NCBI GenBank assembly: GCA_015060115.1
Contig: SUZB01000003.1
Coordinates: 62,001-126,000 of the forward strand
From: Rikenellaceae bacterium
GTDB lineage: Bacteria; Bacteroidota; Bacteroidia; Bacteroidales; Rikenellaceae
Direction: 5' to 3'
DNA length: 64,000 bases
Every line of letters starts with the position of its first letter. The first letter of the stretch is position 1. A model generated the notes under the pieces. That model made no database searches and had not been told where the DNA came from. It saw only the letters and a list, made by a program, of their open reading frames with translations. Shown here piece by piece: positions 45,733 to 53,719 of this stretch. Position numbers and translations under genes: made by a program.

Positions 45733-47082
45733 ATGTTTAAGAGACTGAAAACCAATATCGGACTGCATCTGTTGGTGGCGGTGGCATTGAGCCTTGTTAT
45801 CAACTTTTCGTACCTGCTATTGCCGATTATCACCGAGCGTGGTATGGCACAGCGTGGTGGCGACGATGATACTGTTGGCGAGCATAACTCAGGTGTACTG
45901 CATATCACCAACGACCTGCACGGCTATATCGTCTGCGACTGCGAGGAGCGTGATAGCATCTATGTCTCGGCGTGGCAGGTGCACTCGCATCGCCTGACCG
46001 ATGGCGACCACCTGCAGTTCTTGTCGCGACCTGTGCAGGGCGACACCTACACCGACGAGCAGATTCGCTCGGCACACCCTCGTGTAGATAAGATATTGAT
46101 GCGCAATGGCGAGAAGTTCGACTTCGACAACCTCTACGACCGCCCAAGCCGTACCGTGGAGTTTATCTGGCAGATTGCCTACTACGCCATAGTCTCGTTC
46201 ATTCTGATACTTATCCTTGCTACGGCACCTGTTGAGAATAAGAGCTTTACGATGGCCTTCTTCCGCCGTTTCTTGTTCGCTGTTGCCGTTGCTGTGGTGT
46301 TGTTCTTCTTCTCGCCCGTGATGTCGTTCAAGAATGGCTCTATGGGCATCGTCTTCTTCTTCCAGAGTGAGTTGCACAACAACGCCAACCTTGTGGTGCT
46401 TACCAAGTGCCTCTTTATGCTTGTTGTAACGGCGCTCTATGCGCATATCTACCGCCTAATTCGCCAGCGTGAGGCTATCGTGGTGGAGAACGAGCGACTA
46501 AAGACCGAGAACCTCGCAACACGCTACAATATGCTTGTGGGTCAGATAAATCCTCACTTCTTCTTCAACTCGCTGAACTCGCTTGCGATGCTTGTGCGCG
46601 AGAAGGACGATGAGCGTGCGTTGAAGTATATCGACCAGCTATCCTACACCTTCCGCTATATCATTCAGAATGGCCAGTCGAGCAAGACGACACTTAAGGA
46701 GGAGATGGAGTTTGCTGATGCCTACGCCTACCTCTTTAAGATTCGCTATGCCGATAAGCTCTTCTTCGATATCTCGATTGACGAGAAGTATAACGGCTGG
46801 TTGCTCCCCGCTCTGTCGTTGCAGCCCCTTATCGGCAACGCTGTGAAGCACAATAGCATAACGACCAAGCGACCACTGCATATCTCGATTCGTGTTGTAG
46901 ATGGCGTTCTCGAAATCGAGAATCCCAAAAACCCGAAACTCGATGTCGAGCCCTCGACAGGTATCGGCCTTGACAACCTCAATAAGCGTTGGCAGATTAT
47001 CACCGGCCGTGATATAGAGATTATTGATGAGGCGGAGCGCTTCTTAGTACGCCTACCCCTCGAAAACCCCAAGAAGCAATGA
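45733..47082 (+). CDS. LytS/YehU-type sensor histidine kinase
   Basis: A 449-residue membrane kinase. An N-terminal membrane segment (11-32) is followed by a periplasmic domain of about 110 residues (35-142) with a Cys-Asp-Cys at 68-70, then three membrane segments (about 144-164, 178-197, 218-239) and a short coiled linker. The cytosolic kinase is of the His_kinase/LytS type, with phosphoacceptor His275 in QINPHFFFNSLNSL and the ATP-binding N-box PLIGNAVKHNS. The signal sensed by the periplasmic domain is unknown; the cysteine pair suggests metal or redox. The stop overlaps the regulator start by 4 bases (ATGA), so they work as a pair. Confidence 0.95.
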   Translation: MFKRLKTNIGLHLLVAVALSLVINFSYLLLPIITERGMAQRGGDDDTVGEHNSGVLHITNDLHGYIVCDCEERDSIYVSAWQVHSHRLTDGDHLQFLSRPVQGDTYTDEQIRSAHPRVDKILMRNGEKFDFDNLYDRPSRTVEFIWQIAYYAIVSFILILILATAPVENKSFTMAFFRRFLFAVAVAVVLFFFSPVMSFKNGSMGIVFFFQSELHNNANLVVLTKCLFMLVVTALYAHIYRLIRQREAIVVENERLKTENLATRYNMLVGQINPHFFFNSLNSLAMLVREKDDERALKYIDQLSYTFRYIIQNGQSSKTTLKEEMEFADAYAYLFKIRYADKLFFDISIDEKYNGWLLPALSLQPLIGNAVKHNSITTKRPLHISIRVVDGVLEIENPKNPKLDVEPSTGIGLDNLNKRWQIITGRDIEIIDEAERFLVRLPLENPKKQ

Positions 47083-47837
47083 GAAGAGTTGTAATCGTTG
47101 AAGATGAGACCGCTGCTGCCGTTAATCTGCGCAGTATGCTTATGGCTATCGACCCCTCGACGGAGGTTGTGGCAACCCTTGAGTCGGTCGAGGAGGGTGT
47201 TGAGTTCTTTACTCAGCCCTTTGATGCCGATGTGGTATTTATGGATATCCACCTCGCCGATGGCGAGTCGTTCCGCATCTTCCAGAGCGTAGATATCAAG
47301 GTGCCTATTATCTTTACCACGGCCTACGATGAGTACGCCTTGCAGGCATTCAAGGTCAATAGCGTGGACTACCTCTTAAAGCCCTTCAAGGAGGAGGATT
47401 TGCGCCGTGCGCTCGACAAGCTCGACCGCCTTACGGGTGCTGAGCGTGCCGAGGAGCGTGAGCGTCGCGATAAGATGGTTGCCGAGGCACAGCCGAGCGT
47501 GGAGACTATGCTCGTAAGGTATAAGGATAAGATTATCCCCGTTAAGATGGACGATGTAGCCTTCTTCTACACCTTTGCCGAGCGTGTTACCCTGACCACG
47601 CTTGAGGGCATAACCTACCCTGTGGATAAGACCCTTGAGGCGCTGAGTGGTCAGCTACCTACCGACCGCTTCTTCCGTGCCAACCGCCAGTTTATCGTAT
47701 CGCGCAACGCCGTAAAGGATATTGCTGTATGGTTTGGTAGCCGCCTTGCGCTCAACCTCACCATCGAGACTCCCGAAAGGATAATTATCTCAAAAGCGAG
47801 AGTGCCGGAGTTTAAGGCGTGGCTATCTTTCGCCTAA
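47079..47837 (+). CDS. LytTR-family response regulator
   Basis: A 252-residue DNA-binding regulator. The receiver domain (3-115) has acidic Asp9-Glu10 (VEDE), phosphoacceptor Asp56 in VVFMDIHLA, and the conserved Thr and Lys (TTAYDEYALQAF, KPFKEED). The LytTR domain (about 150-250) begins VRYKDKIIPVKMDDVAFFYT and has PTDRFFRANRQFIVSRNAV. LytTR proteins bind pairs of short direct repeats, one helical face apart. Such repeats occur at 47946-47977 and 49001-49034, before the next genes, which are therefore the probable targets. Confidence 0.95.
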   Translation: MRRVVIVEDETAAAVNLRSMLMAIDPSTEVVATLESVEEGVEFFTQPFDADVVFMDIHLADGESFRIFQSVDIKVPIIFTTAYDEYALQAFKVNSVDYLLKPFKEEDLRRALDKLDRLTGAERAEERERRDKMVAEAQPSVETMLVRYKDKIIPVKMDDVAFFYTFAERVTLTTLEGITYPVDKTLEALSGQLPTDRFFRANRQFIVSRNAVKDIAVWFGSRLALNLTIETPERIIISKARVPEFKAWLSFA

Positions 47838-47856
47838 CCAAAAGTCTTAAAACTCT

Positions 47857-47890
47857 CTAACAACTAACAACTAATAACTAACAACTAAAA
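47857..47890 (+). repeat. Short A-rich repeat (AACTAAYAACT units)
   Basis: CTAACAACTAACAACTAATA and following units, just before the terminator. Confidence 0.75.
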
Positions 47891-47926
47891 GAGCAAAGAC
47901 CCCAAATCTTTGCTCTTTTCTCTTTT
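47887..47926 (+). terminator. Terminator of the two-component operon
   Basis: AAAAGAGCAAAGA, loop CCCCAAA, TCTTTGCTCTTTT, then CTCTTTTC. The stem-loop from AAAGAGC to GCTCTTT is the same as that at 52057. Confidence 0.88.
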
Positions 47927-47945
47927 CACTTCACCCTGCCAAAAT

Positions 47946-47977
47946 GTCGGCTCACCCTTGTGATTGGTCGTTTGACC
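47946..47977 (+). promoter_or_regulatory. Putative LytTR operator, site 1
   Basis: Two direct repeats, GTCGGCTCACCC (47946-47957) and GTCGTTTGACC (47967-47977 region), share GTCG..T.ACC with a period of exactly 21 bases. The second repeat lies 45 bases upstream of the -7 box at 48011. Confidence 0.72.
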
Positions 47978-48010
47978 GAGGGGGTGAGCTGTTTTCGTTA
48001 TTTCTTGTCG

Positions 48011-48018
48011 TACCTTTG
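48011..48018 (+). promoter_or_regulatory. -7 box of the first small-protein gene
   Basis: TACCTTTG fits TANNTTTG perfectly. No good -33 TTTG is present at the usual distance, which is expected of an activator-dependent promoter. The start codon is 64 bases downstream. Confidence 0.7.
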
Positions 48019-48082
48019 TATCAAGAAAAGGAGCAAACAACCTCTCGAAACATAGTTACGAACCTTTTAATATATAGTAGGT

Positions 48083-48484
48083 ATGAAAAAGATAGTTTTA
48101 CTCTTCGCACTTCTCGCAGGACTTACGGCGTATGATGCGGCTGCTCAGACAAAGGTAGATGCGAACCTTTCATTGCCAATCAGTACCGATGTATATGGAG
48201 CACGATATGAGTTTGTGCAGTCGATGATAAACTCTAAGCAGGCCTTCTTGGTGGATAAGTTCACAGGCGATGTTTGGCGATACAAGAGCGTAGGCAAAGA
48301 CTTTGAGTTGATTAAGCGCGATAGACCCGATAGGGTGGTAGAGGATAAGATTAACTATCAGCTCTACCTAAGTAGCGAAAACAGCAAGCTCTGCTTCCTT
48401 TTAAATATCCACACGGGCGAGATGTGGCGCTACACGAAAGATGGCGACAGAAAATTCCGCAAGATGGAGTTACCGAGAAAGTAA
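48083..48484 (+). CDS. Small exported protein with two FL-x4-TG-xx-WRY repeats
   Basis: A 133-residue exported protein: signal peptide 1-21 (ALLAGLTAYDAAAQ, no lipobox). The mature part holds two related beta units of about 45 residues: YEFVQSMINSKQAFLVDKFT then GDVWRY (about 42-67) and YQLYLSSENSKLCFLLNIHT then GEMWRY (about 91-116). The shared pattern is S-K-x2-F-L-x4-T-G-x2-W-R-Y. Such repeats look like blades or hairpins of a small beta protein; I do not recognise a named family. It is the first gene after the putative operator site 1 and probably belongs to the regulon of the two-component system next to it. It is followed after 55 bases by another small exported protein. Confidence 0.85.
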   Translation: MKKIVLLFALLAGLTAYDAAAQTKVDANLSLPISTDVYGARYEFVQSMINSKQAFLVDKFTGDVWRYKSVGKDFELIKRDRPDRVVEDKINYQLYLSSENSKLCFLLNIHTGEMWRYTKDGDRKFRKMELPRK

Positions 48485-48539
48485 ACCGTTAAAGATAGAA
48501 TAAACGATTAATTATTAACCTCTTAATAGAATTACAACT

Positions 48540-48926
48540 ATGAAAAAGATGATGTTTTTGACCCTTGCGCTGTCGGTGATGGCAATGGGTAGTGCAATGG
48601 CTAACGACTCTGCAATGGATAAGAACCATAAGCCTAACAAGGTGAAGATTGAGATCAACCACAACTGCTGTGGCGATCACGGCGATTGGCACTACGGAGG
48701 CAACAAGCACCCAAAGATGCACAAGCATGTGAAGAGTCATCGCAAGTTCTACAGAGGTCCAAAGCTCAACTGCCCCATTTGCGAGTACAAGGCAAATTCG
48801 CACAGACCCGGCAGACCTCACTTTGATGGTAAGAATCACGGCGGTCGCCCTGAGGGTAATCGAGGCAATGGCTTCTACGGTCGTCCCGATGGTCGTCCCA
48901 ATGGAAGACCCAACGGTCGATTCTAA
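48540..48926 (+). CDS. Small exported His/Gly/Asn-rich protein
   Basis: A 128-residue exported protein of low complexity: signal peptide 1-21 (ending GSAMA). The mature part is rich in His, Lys, Gly, Asn and Arg, with NHNCCGDHGDWHYGGNKHPK, HKHVKSHRK and a single CPIC motif. The last 30 residues are a repeat of the form GRPxGRPNGRPNG. The His/Cys content suggests metal binding, but no family is recognised. It probably shares the promoter at 48011 with the gene before it (55 bases upstream). No obvious terminator follows; GGGGAAACAG-type sequence and GGGAGGGGTTGAG near 48950 are the only features before operator site 2. Confidence 0.8.
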   Translation: MKKMMFLTLALSVMAMGSAMANDSAMDKNHKPNKVKIEINHNCCGDHGDWHYGGNKHPKMHKHVKSHRKFYRGPKLNCPICEYKANSHRPGRPHFDGKNHGGRPEGNRGNGFYGRPDGRPNGRPNGRF

Positions 48927-49000
48927 CAAAATGTTAGATGTCTGTTTCCCCAATGGGAGGGGTTGAGTCTTAGGCTCGACCTCTCTTTTTTCTCTCGTTC

Positions 49001-49034
49001 GGTCGTTTCACCCGCCAATTCGGTCGTTTCACCC
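49001..49034 (+). promoter_or_regulatory. Putative LytTR operator, site 2
   Basis: Two identical 16-base direct repeats TTCGGTCGTTTCACCC (48998-49013 and 49019-49034), period exactly 21 bases. The second GGTCG lies 44 bases upstream of a TATTTTCG -7 box, nearly the same distance as at site 1. Confidence 0.8.
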
Positions 49035-49065
49035 TTGGGTGTACTTATTTTTAGAAAATAAGTAT

Positions 49066-49073
49066 TATTTTCG
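49066..49073 (+). promoter_or_regulatory. -7 box of the outer-membrane barrel gene
   Basis: TATTTTCG is one base from TANNTTTG. It lies 35 bases before the start codon, with no recognisable -33 box, which again suits activation. Confidence 0.55.
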
Positions 49074-49108
49074 CAAAGCGAAAAGTGAACAAAAATTAGA
49101 CAAAAGAT

Positions 49109-52039
49109 ATGAAGAAGATTTTATCAATTCTCGTAGTGATGCTTATGGCACTGCCCGCTATGGCGCAGTCATCGAAGATTACGGCGAAGGTAATCGACTC
49201 CGAGACGAAAGATGGCGTTATCGGCGCTATCGTCGAGGTGGTGTCGAAGAGCAATGCCAACTACCGCAAGCACGCTACAACAGGCGTAAATGGTGATGTG
49301 GCTATCACATCGCTTGTCGCAGACGACTACACAATGACAGTTCAGTTTGTAGGCTACACCACCTACACCAAGGATATCACGGTAAAGGGCACTACGGCGC
49401 TCGGCACCATCGAGCTTGTCGAGGGTGTGGCTATCGAGACCGTTGTTAAGGAGGTGCAGGCGTTGCGTACCTCGCAGAATGGCGATACGGTGGCCTACAA
49501 CGCTGCGGCCTTTAAGGTGGCCTCGGATGCCGATGTCGAGGGTCTTTTGAAGAAGATGCCCGGTATCACCATCTCGAATGGCTCGGTAGAGGCTCAGGGC
49601 GAGCAGGTGAAGAAGATTTTTGTCGATGGCAAGGAGTTCTTTGGCGAGGATGTATCTACGGCGCTTAACTCACTACCGGCTCAGGCTGTCGACCGTATCG
49701 AGGTGTTCAACAAGCTCTCGGATAATGCCGAGTTCTCAGGTATGGACGATGGCGAGGGCTACAAGGCTATCAACATCGTTACCCACGCAAATATGCGTCA
49801 GGGTGTCTTTGGTAAGCTCTATGGTGGCTATGGCTATCAGCCCGATATTGATGGTGGCGCACCCACAGACCTTGCGTTTAACAACAAGGCTACCTATGAG
49901 CCTCAGGTGGGCGATGTTACCTCGCACCACAAGTACAATATCGGCGGTAATATCAATGTCTTCCAAGGCAACCACCGAGTGTCGGTTATCGGCCTATTGA
50001 ACAATGTGAACCAGCAGAACTTCTCGTTTGAGGATATCCTCGGCGTGAATGGTGGTGGCGGTGGCGGTATGGGCCGTGGCCGTGGTGTAGGTCAGTATAT
50101 GGTACGCCCGCAGAGTGGTGTTGCGAATGTCGGCTCGATAGGTACTCAGTATTCGGGTACATTCGGTAAAGATGATAAGATTAAGCTCAACGGCTCATAC
50201 TTCTTTAACAAGACACGCACCCGCAATAAGAGTGTAATCGAGAAGTGGTACGAGGCACCTTCGCCTGAGGATAATCTTATTCAGGAGGGTGAGTCGGAGA
50301 CTAAAAACTACAACCACCGCTTCAACCTACGCTTCGACTGGACTATCAACAAGAATATGTCGCTGATGTCGCGTACCAACCTCAGTTTTCAGGGCAACGA
50401 CCCCTTCAGCCAGTCGTATGGTGAGCAGTGGGGCGAGACTGCTGAAAGCAAGGGTCTGCCTTATGAGATTTTGTACAACGGCTCAAAGTCGTCGTCGCGT
50501 GCATTGCGCTTCTCGGAGTTCTTGCAGTATCGTGTCAAGCTTGGCAAGGATGGCCGTACCATCACCGTTGATGGTCGCTACGCTATCCGCAATACCTTGC
50601 GCTCTAACGCCAATAGCTTCTCAACGCTCGGCACCCTCTTCGCTGATAACATCGCTGAGCCTAACTTGCGCTATGTCTCATCGTTCGCACCTCAGGGTGA
50701 GACCGATATTAGCGCCAACTTTACCTATACCGAGCCAGTAGCGAAGAATGCTCAGGTAAGTATGCAGTATCGCTTCGACTTCGAAGATCAGGATATCGAG
50801 AAGACAGCATATATCACAGGCTCAGACTACAATATCGCAGGCCTTGTGCCCGATGCGTCGCTATCGTCGATGACCGACAGCCGTAGCATCGAGCATCGTG
50901 TAGGCCCCGGTTTCCGCTACTCGAAGGACCGCAACACCTTTATTGCCAATGTCTACTACCAGCACTCGATACTCGATGGCTTGGTTAAGGGCGAGAACAT
51001 CAAGCGCGATTTCGACCATGTAACCTACTTTATGATGGGTAATGTGGCGTTCAATCCTCAGAATACTATCCGTATATTCATCAACTCCTACACTTGGAAT
51101 CCCGATGTCCGCAACTTGCAGGATATATATGATGTGTCGAATGCGCAGTATATCTCGAAGGGTAATCCCAACCTTAAATCTACCTACAACCATCGCGTAA
51201 ACTTCCACTATGTGCGCTCAAATATCGAGAAGGGTCGTACATTTATGTGGATGTTCTCAGGTCAGATTACGCAGGACTATATCGGTCAGAAGATATACTA
51301 CAACCCTGAGACTATCACCATTGATGGCGAGGAGTACAACCCCTTGCAGTATTCGACCTACGAGAATATGAATGGCTCAAGCTCGTTGCGTACTCACCTA
51401 AGCTACGGCTTCCCCATCAACCCTATTAAGTGTAACCTTAATATTATGGCGGGTGTAAGCTGGACACGCACACCCTCGATGATTAACGACGAGCTCAACA
51501 TCACCAGCAATATGGGCTACGATGCTATGTTGTCGCTCGGTAGCAACATCTCGGAGAATATCGACTTTACCTTGCAGTGGAATGGTGCGTATAACGATGC
51601 ACGACAGTCGCTTGCTATGCGTGGCGACCGCAATAAGTACTTCAACCACTCGGCATCGGGTACATTGAAGTGGGTGTTCTGGAAGGGCTTTACGCTCACC
51701 GCAGCGATTAATTACAACCAGTATATCGGCTTTACGAATGATTACAACGAGGACTACCTTATCTGCAATATCTACCTTGGCAAGAAGCTATTTAAGAATA
51801 AGCAGGGCGAGGTGCTTGTGGGTGTAAACGACCTTCTCAACGAGAACGCAGCCTTTGCCCGCACCGTAGGTAGCGGTTATACTCAGAACTCGTGGAATAG
51901 CGTTATCGGCCGTTACTTCACCGTGCAGTTCAACTACAATCTTCGTTACTTCGGCAAGAAGGGCTCACAAAATATTGATGACTACGATGGTATGTCGCAG
52001 AAGGGTATGAGACACTTCGGCCCTCCGATGCATAGATAA
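49109..52039 (+). CDS. Large TonB-receptor-like outer-membrane beta-barrel protein
   Basis: A 976-residue outer-membrane protein. Signal peptide 1-20 (ALPAMAQ). Residues about 22-112 are a carboxypeptidase-regulatory-like domain (SKITAKVIDSETKDGVIGAI ...). A plug-like part follows (about 115-225, TVVKEVQALRTSQNGDTVAY ... LPAQAVDRIEVFNKLSDNAE). The rest is a large barrel; a Gly-rich loop GGGGGGMGRGRG sits near residue 315. The motif VKKIFVDGKEFFGED is typical of this class of Bacteroidetes barrel. There is no SusD partner. It is preceded by LytTR operator site 2 and followed by a terminator. It is similar in type to the protein at 26792 but not closely alike in sequence. Confidence 0.92.
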   Translation: MKKILSILVVMLMALPAMAQSSKITAKVIDSETKDGVIGAIVEVVSKSNANYRKHATTGVNGDVAITSLVADDYTMTVQFVGYTTYTKDITVKGTTALGTIELVEGVAIETVVKEVQALRTSQNGDTVAYNAAAFKVASDADVEGLLKKMPGITISNGSVEAQGEQVKKIFVDGKEFFGEDVSTALNSLPAQAVDRIEVFNKLSDNAEFSGMDDGEGYKAINIVTHANMRQGVFGKLYGGYGYQPDIDGGAPTDLAFNNKATYEPQVGDVTSHHKYNIGGNINVFQGNHRVSVIGLLNNVNQQNFSFEDILGVNGGGGGGMGRGRGVGQYMVRPQSGVANVGSIGTQYSGTFGKDDKIKLNGSYFFNKTRTRNKSVIEKWYEAPSPEDNLIQEGESETKNYNHRFNLRFDWTINKNMSLMSRTNLSFQGNDPFSQSYGEQWGETAESKGLPYEILYNGSKSSSRALRFSEFLQYRVKLGKDGRTITVDGRYAIRNTLRSNANSFSTLGTLFADNIAEPNLRYVSSFAPQGETDISANFTYTEPVAKNAQVSMQYRFDFEDQDIEKTAYITGSDYNIAGLVPDASLSSMTDSRSIEHRVGPGFRYSKDRNTFIANVYYQHSILDGLVKGENIKRDFDHVTYFMMGNVAFNPQNTIRIFINSYTWNPDVRNLQDIYDVSNAQYISKGNPNLKSTYNHRVNFHYVRSNIEKGRTFMWMFSGQITQDYIGQKIYYNPETITIDGEEYNPLQYSTYENMNGSSSLRTHLSYGFPINPIKCNLNIMAGVSWTRTPSMINDELNITSNMGYDAMLSLGSNISENIDFTLQWNGAYNDARQSLAMRGDRNKYFNHSASGTLKWVFWKGFTLTAAINYNQYIGFTNDYNEDYLICNIYLGKKLFKNKQGEVLVGVNDLLNENAAFARTVGSGYTQNSWNSVIGRYFTVQFNYNLRYFGKKGSQNIDDYDGMSQKGMRHFGPPMHR

Positions 52040-52056
52040 GAGAGTAGAATAGAGAG

Positions 52057-52094
52057 AAAGAGCAAAGACCCCAAATCTTTGCTCTTTTTCTTTA
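52057..52094 (+). terminator. Terminator after the barrel gene
   Basis: AAAGAGCAAAGA, loop CCCCAAA, TCTTTGCTCTTT, then TTCTTTAG. The stem and loop are the same as at 47887. Confidence 0.88.
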
Positions 52095-52266
52095 GTTGTT
52101 AGTTATTAGTTATTAGTTGTTAGTTGTTGGTTGTTGGAGTTGCGCTCTGGGGAGCGCTGAGATTTTTTTAGACCATTAAGACATTAAGACCTTAAGACCA
52201 TTACGAGGTCGAGTATCGAAAGTCCTACTCGTCCTAAAAAATCTAAAAACTAACAACTAACAACTC
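52091..52266 (+). repeat. Interspersed hairpin element, family R1, copy 6 (with both inverted ends)
   Basis: It begins with reverse A-rich units (TTAGTTGTTAGTTATTAG ...), then a small hairpin GCGCTC / GAGCGC (52142-52157), units TAGACC, TTAAGAC, TTAAGACC, the core at 52196-52218, GTCCTACTCGTCCTAAA, and the forward A-rich tail (52231-52266). The two ends are long inverted repeats. Confidence 0.82.
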
Positions 52267-52276
52267 TTCCCGCTTA

Positions 52277-52314
52277 AAAAAATATCCCGCAGAACTCTCT
52301 GCAGGATATTTTTC
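52277..52314. terminator. Terminator of the M20 peptidase gene
   Basis: On the minus strand AAAAATATCCTGCAGA, loop GAGT, TCTGCGGGATATTTTTTT. The T run reads well for the minus-strand gene. Confidence 0.85.
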
Positions 52315-53685
52315 TTATTTCTCCTCTGCGAAGTACTTGTAGAAGTAGGGCAGAGTCTCGAGACCCTTGTAGAACTGGTCGAGACCGTAGCTCTCGTTGG
52401 GCGAGTGGATAGCATCCTTCGAGAGGCCGAAGCCGAGCAAGATAGACTTGATGCCGAGGATGTTCTCGAAGCCTGAGATGATAGGAATCGAGCCACCTGA
52501 GTAGAAGGGTAGAGGCTTGATGCCAAAGGTTGTCTCCACAGCCTTCTCCGCTGCCTTGTATGCGGGTAGGTCGGTAGGCGATACATAGGGTGCGCCACCG
52601 TGCAAGAACTCAACCTTAACCTTCACGCTCTTGGGCGCGATACGGCGGAAGTGCTTCTCGAAGAGCTTGGCAATCTTCTTGAAGTCCTGATTAGGCACCA
52701 AACGCATCGAAATCTTGGCGTATGCCTTAGAGGGGATAACAGTCTTTGTGCCCTCGCCGGTATAACCGCTCCAGATACCGTTTACATCGAGTGATGGGCG
52801 GATACCTGTGCGTTCCATAGTGGTGTAGTCTACCTCGCCTGCTACATCGCCAAGGTCGAGTGCCTTCTTGTACTCGTCGAGTGAGAATGGCGCCTTGTTA
52901 AGTGCCTTGCGCTCAGCATCTGTGAGGATACGAACATCGTCGTAGAAGCCGGGAATAGTAACACGACCAAACTCATCGGTAAGCGATGCTACGAGCTTTG
53001 CCAAGACATTTGCAGGGTTGGCAACAGCGCCACCAAAGAGGCCTGAGTGCAGATCCTTGTCGGGGCCGGTAACCTCGACCTGCATATAGGTCAAACCACG
53101 CAAACCAGCGGTGATAGTGGGGCAGTCGAGACCAATCATCGAGGTATCCGAAACGAGGATTATATCTGCCTTGAGCAACTTCTTGTAGTCGGCGCAGAAC
53201 TTATAGAGGCTGGGTGAGCCAATCTCCTCCTCGCCCTCAAGCATAAACTTAACATTGCAGGGCAGTGTGTTGGTAGCAACCATCGCCTCGAAAGCCTTGG
53301 CGTGCATAAAGAGCTGACCCTTGTCATCATCGGCGCCACGACACCAGATACGGCCATCTTTAATCTCAGGCTCAAAGGGGTTGGTCTTCCATTCGTCGAT
53401 GGGGTCTTCGGGCATAACATCGTAGTGGCCATATACCAATACGGTCTTTGCCTTGGGGTCGATAATCTTCTCGGCATATACAACGGGGTTACCCTCGGTG
53501 GGCATAACCTCGGCACGGTCGGCACCAGCCTTTACCAATGAGGCAGCCAACCACTCGGCACAGCGTACCATATCCTGCTTGTGGAGCGAGGGTTGTGCGC
53601 TGATTGAGGGGATGCGAAGAAGGTCGAACAACTCCTCCAAGAAGCGCTCTTTGTTTTGGTTGATGTAGTCGTTTGCAAGTTTCAT
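52315..53685 (-). CDS. M20 family dipeptidase/metallopeptidase
   Basis: A 456-residue cytosolic zinc peptidase. Motifs in order: VLVYGHYDVMP with ligand His87 and Asp89; WCRGADDDKGQLFMHAKA with the bridging Asp (about 120); MLEGEEEIGSPSL with the catalytic Glu (about 153) and the ligand Glu (about 154). The dimerisation lid domain follows (about 195-340), and the C-terminal HSPNESY has the last His. It resembles dipeptidases of the CNDP/PepV-like branch. The exact peptide substrate is unknown. It lies 34 bases after glmM. Confidence 0.93.
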   Translation of the reverse strand: MKLANDYINQNKERFLEELFDLLRIPSISAQPSLHKQDMVRCAEWLAASLVKAGADRAEVMPTEGNPVVYAEKIIDPKAKTVLVYGHYDVMPEDPIDEWKTNPFEPEIKDGRIWCRGADDDKGQLFMHAKAFEAMVATNTLPCNVKFMLEGEEEIGSPSLYKFCADYKKLLKADIILVSDTSMIGLDCPTITAGLRGLTYMQVEVTGPDKDLHSGLFGGAVANPANVLAKLVASLTDEFGRVTIPGFYDDVRILTDAERKALNKAPFSLDEYKKALDLGDVAGEVDYTTMERTGIRPSLDVNGIWSGYTGEGTKTVIPSKAYAKISMRLVPNQDFKKIAKLFEKHFRRIAPKSVKVKVEFLHGGAPYVSPTDLPAYKAAEKAVETTFGIKPLPFYSGGSIPIISGFENILGIKSILLGFGLSKDAIHSPNESYGLDQFYKGLETLPYFYKYFAEEK

Positions 53686-53719
53686 ATTCGTGAAGTTTTA
53701 AGTGTGAAATCGCTGAAAT

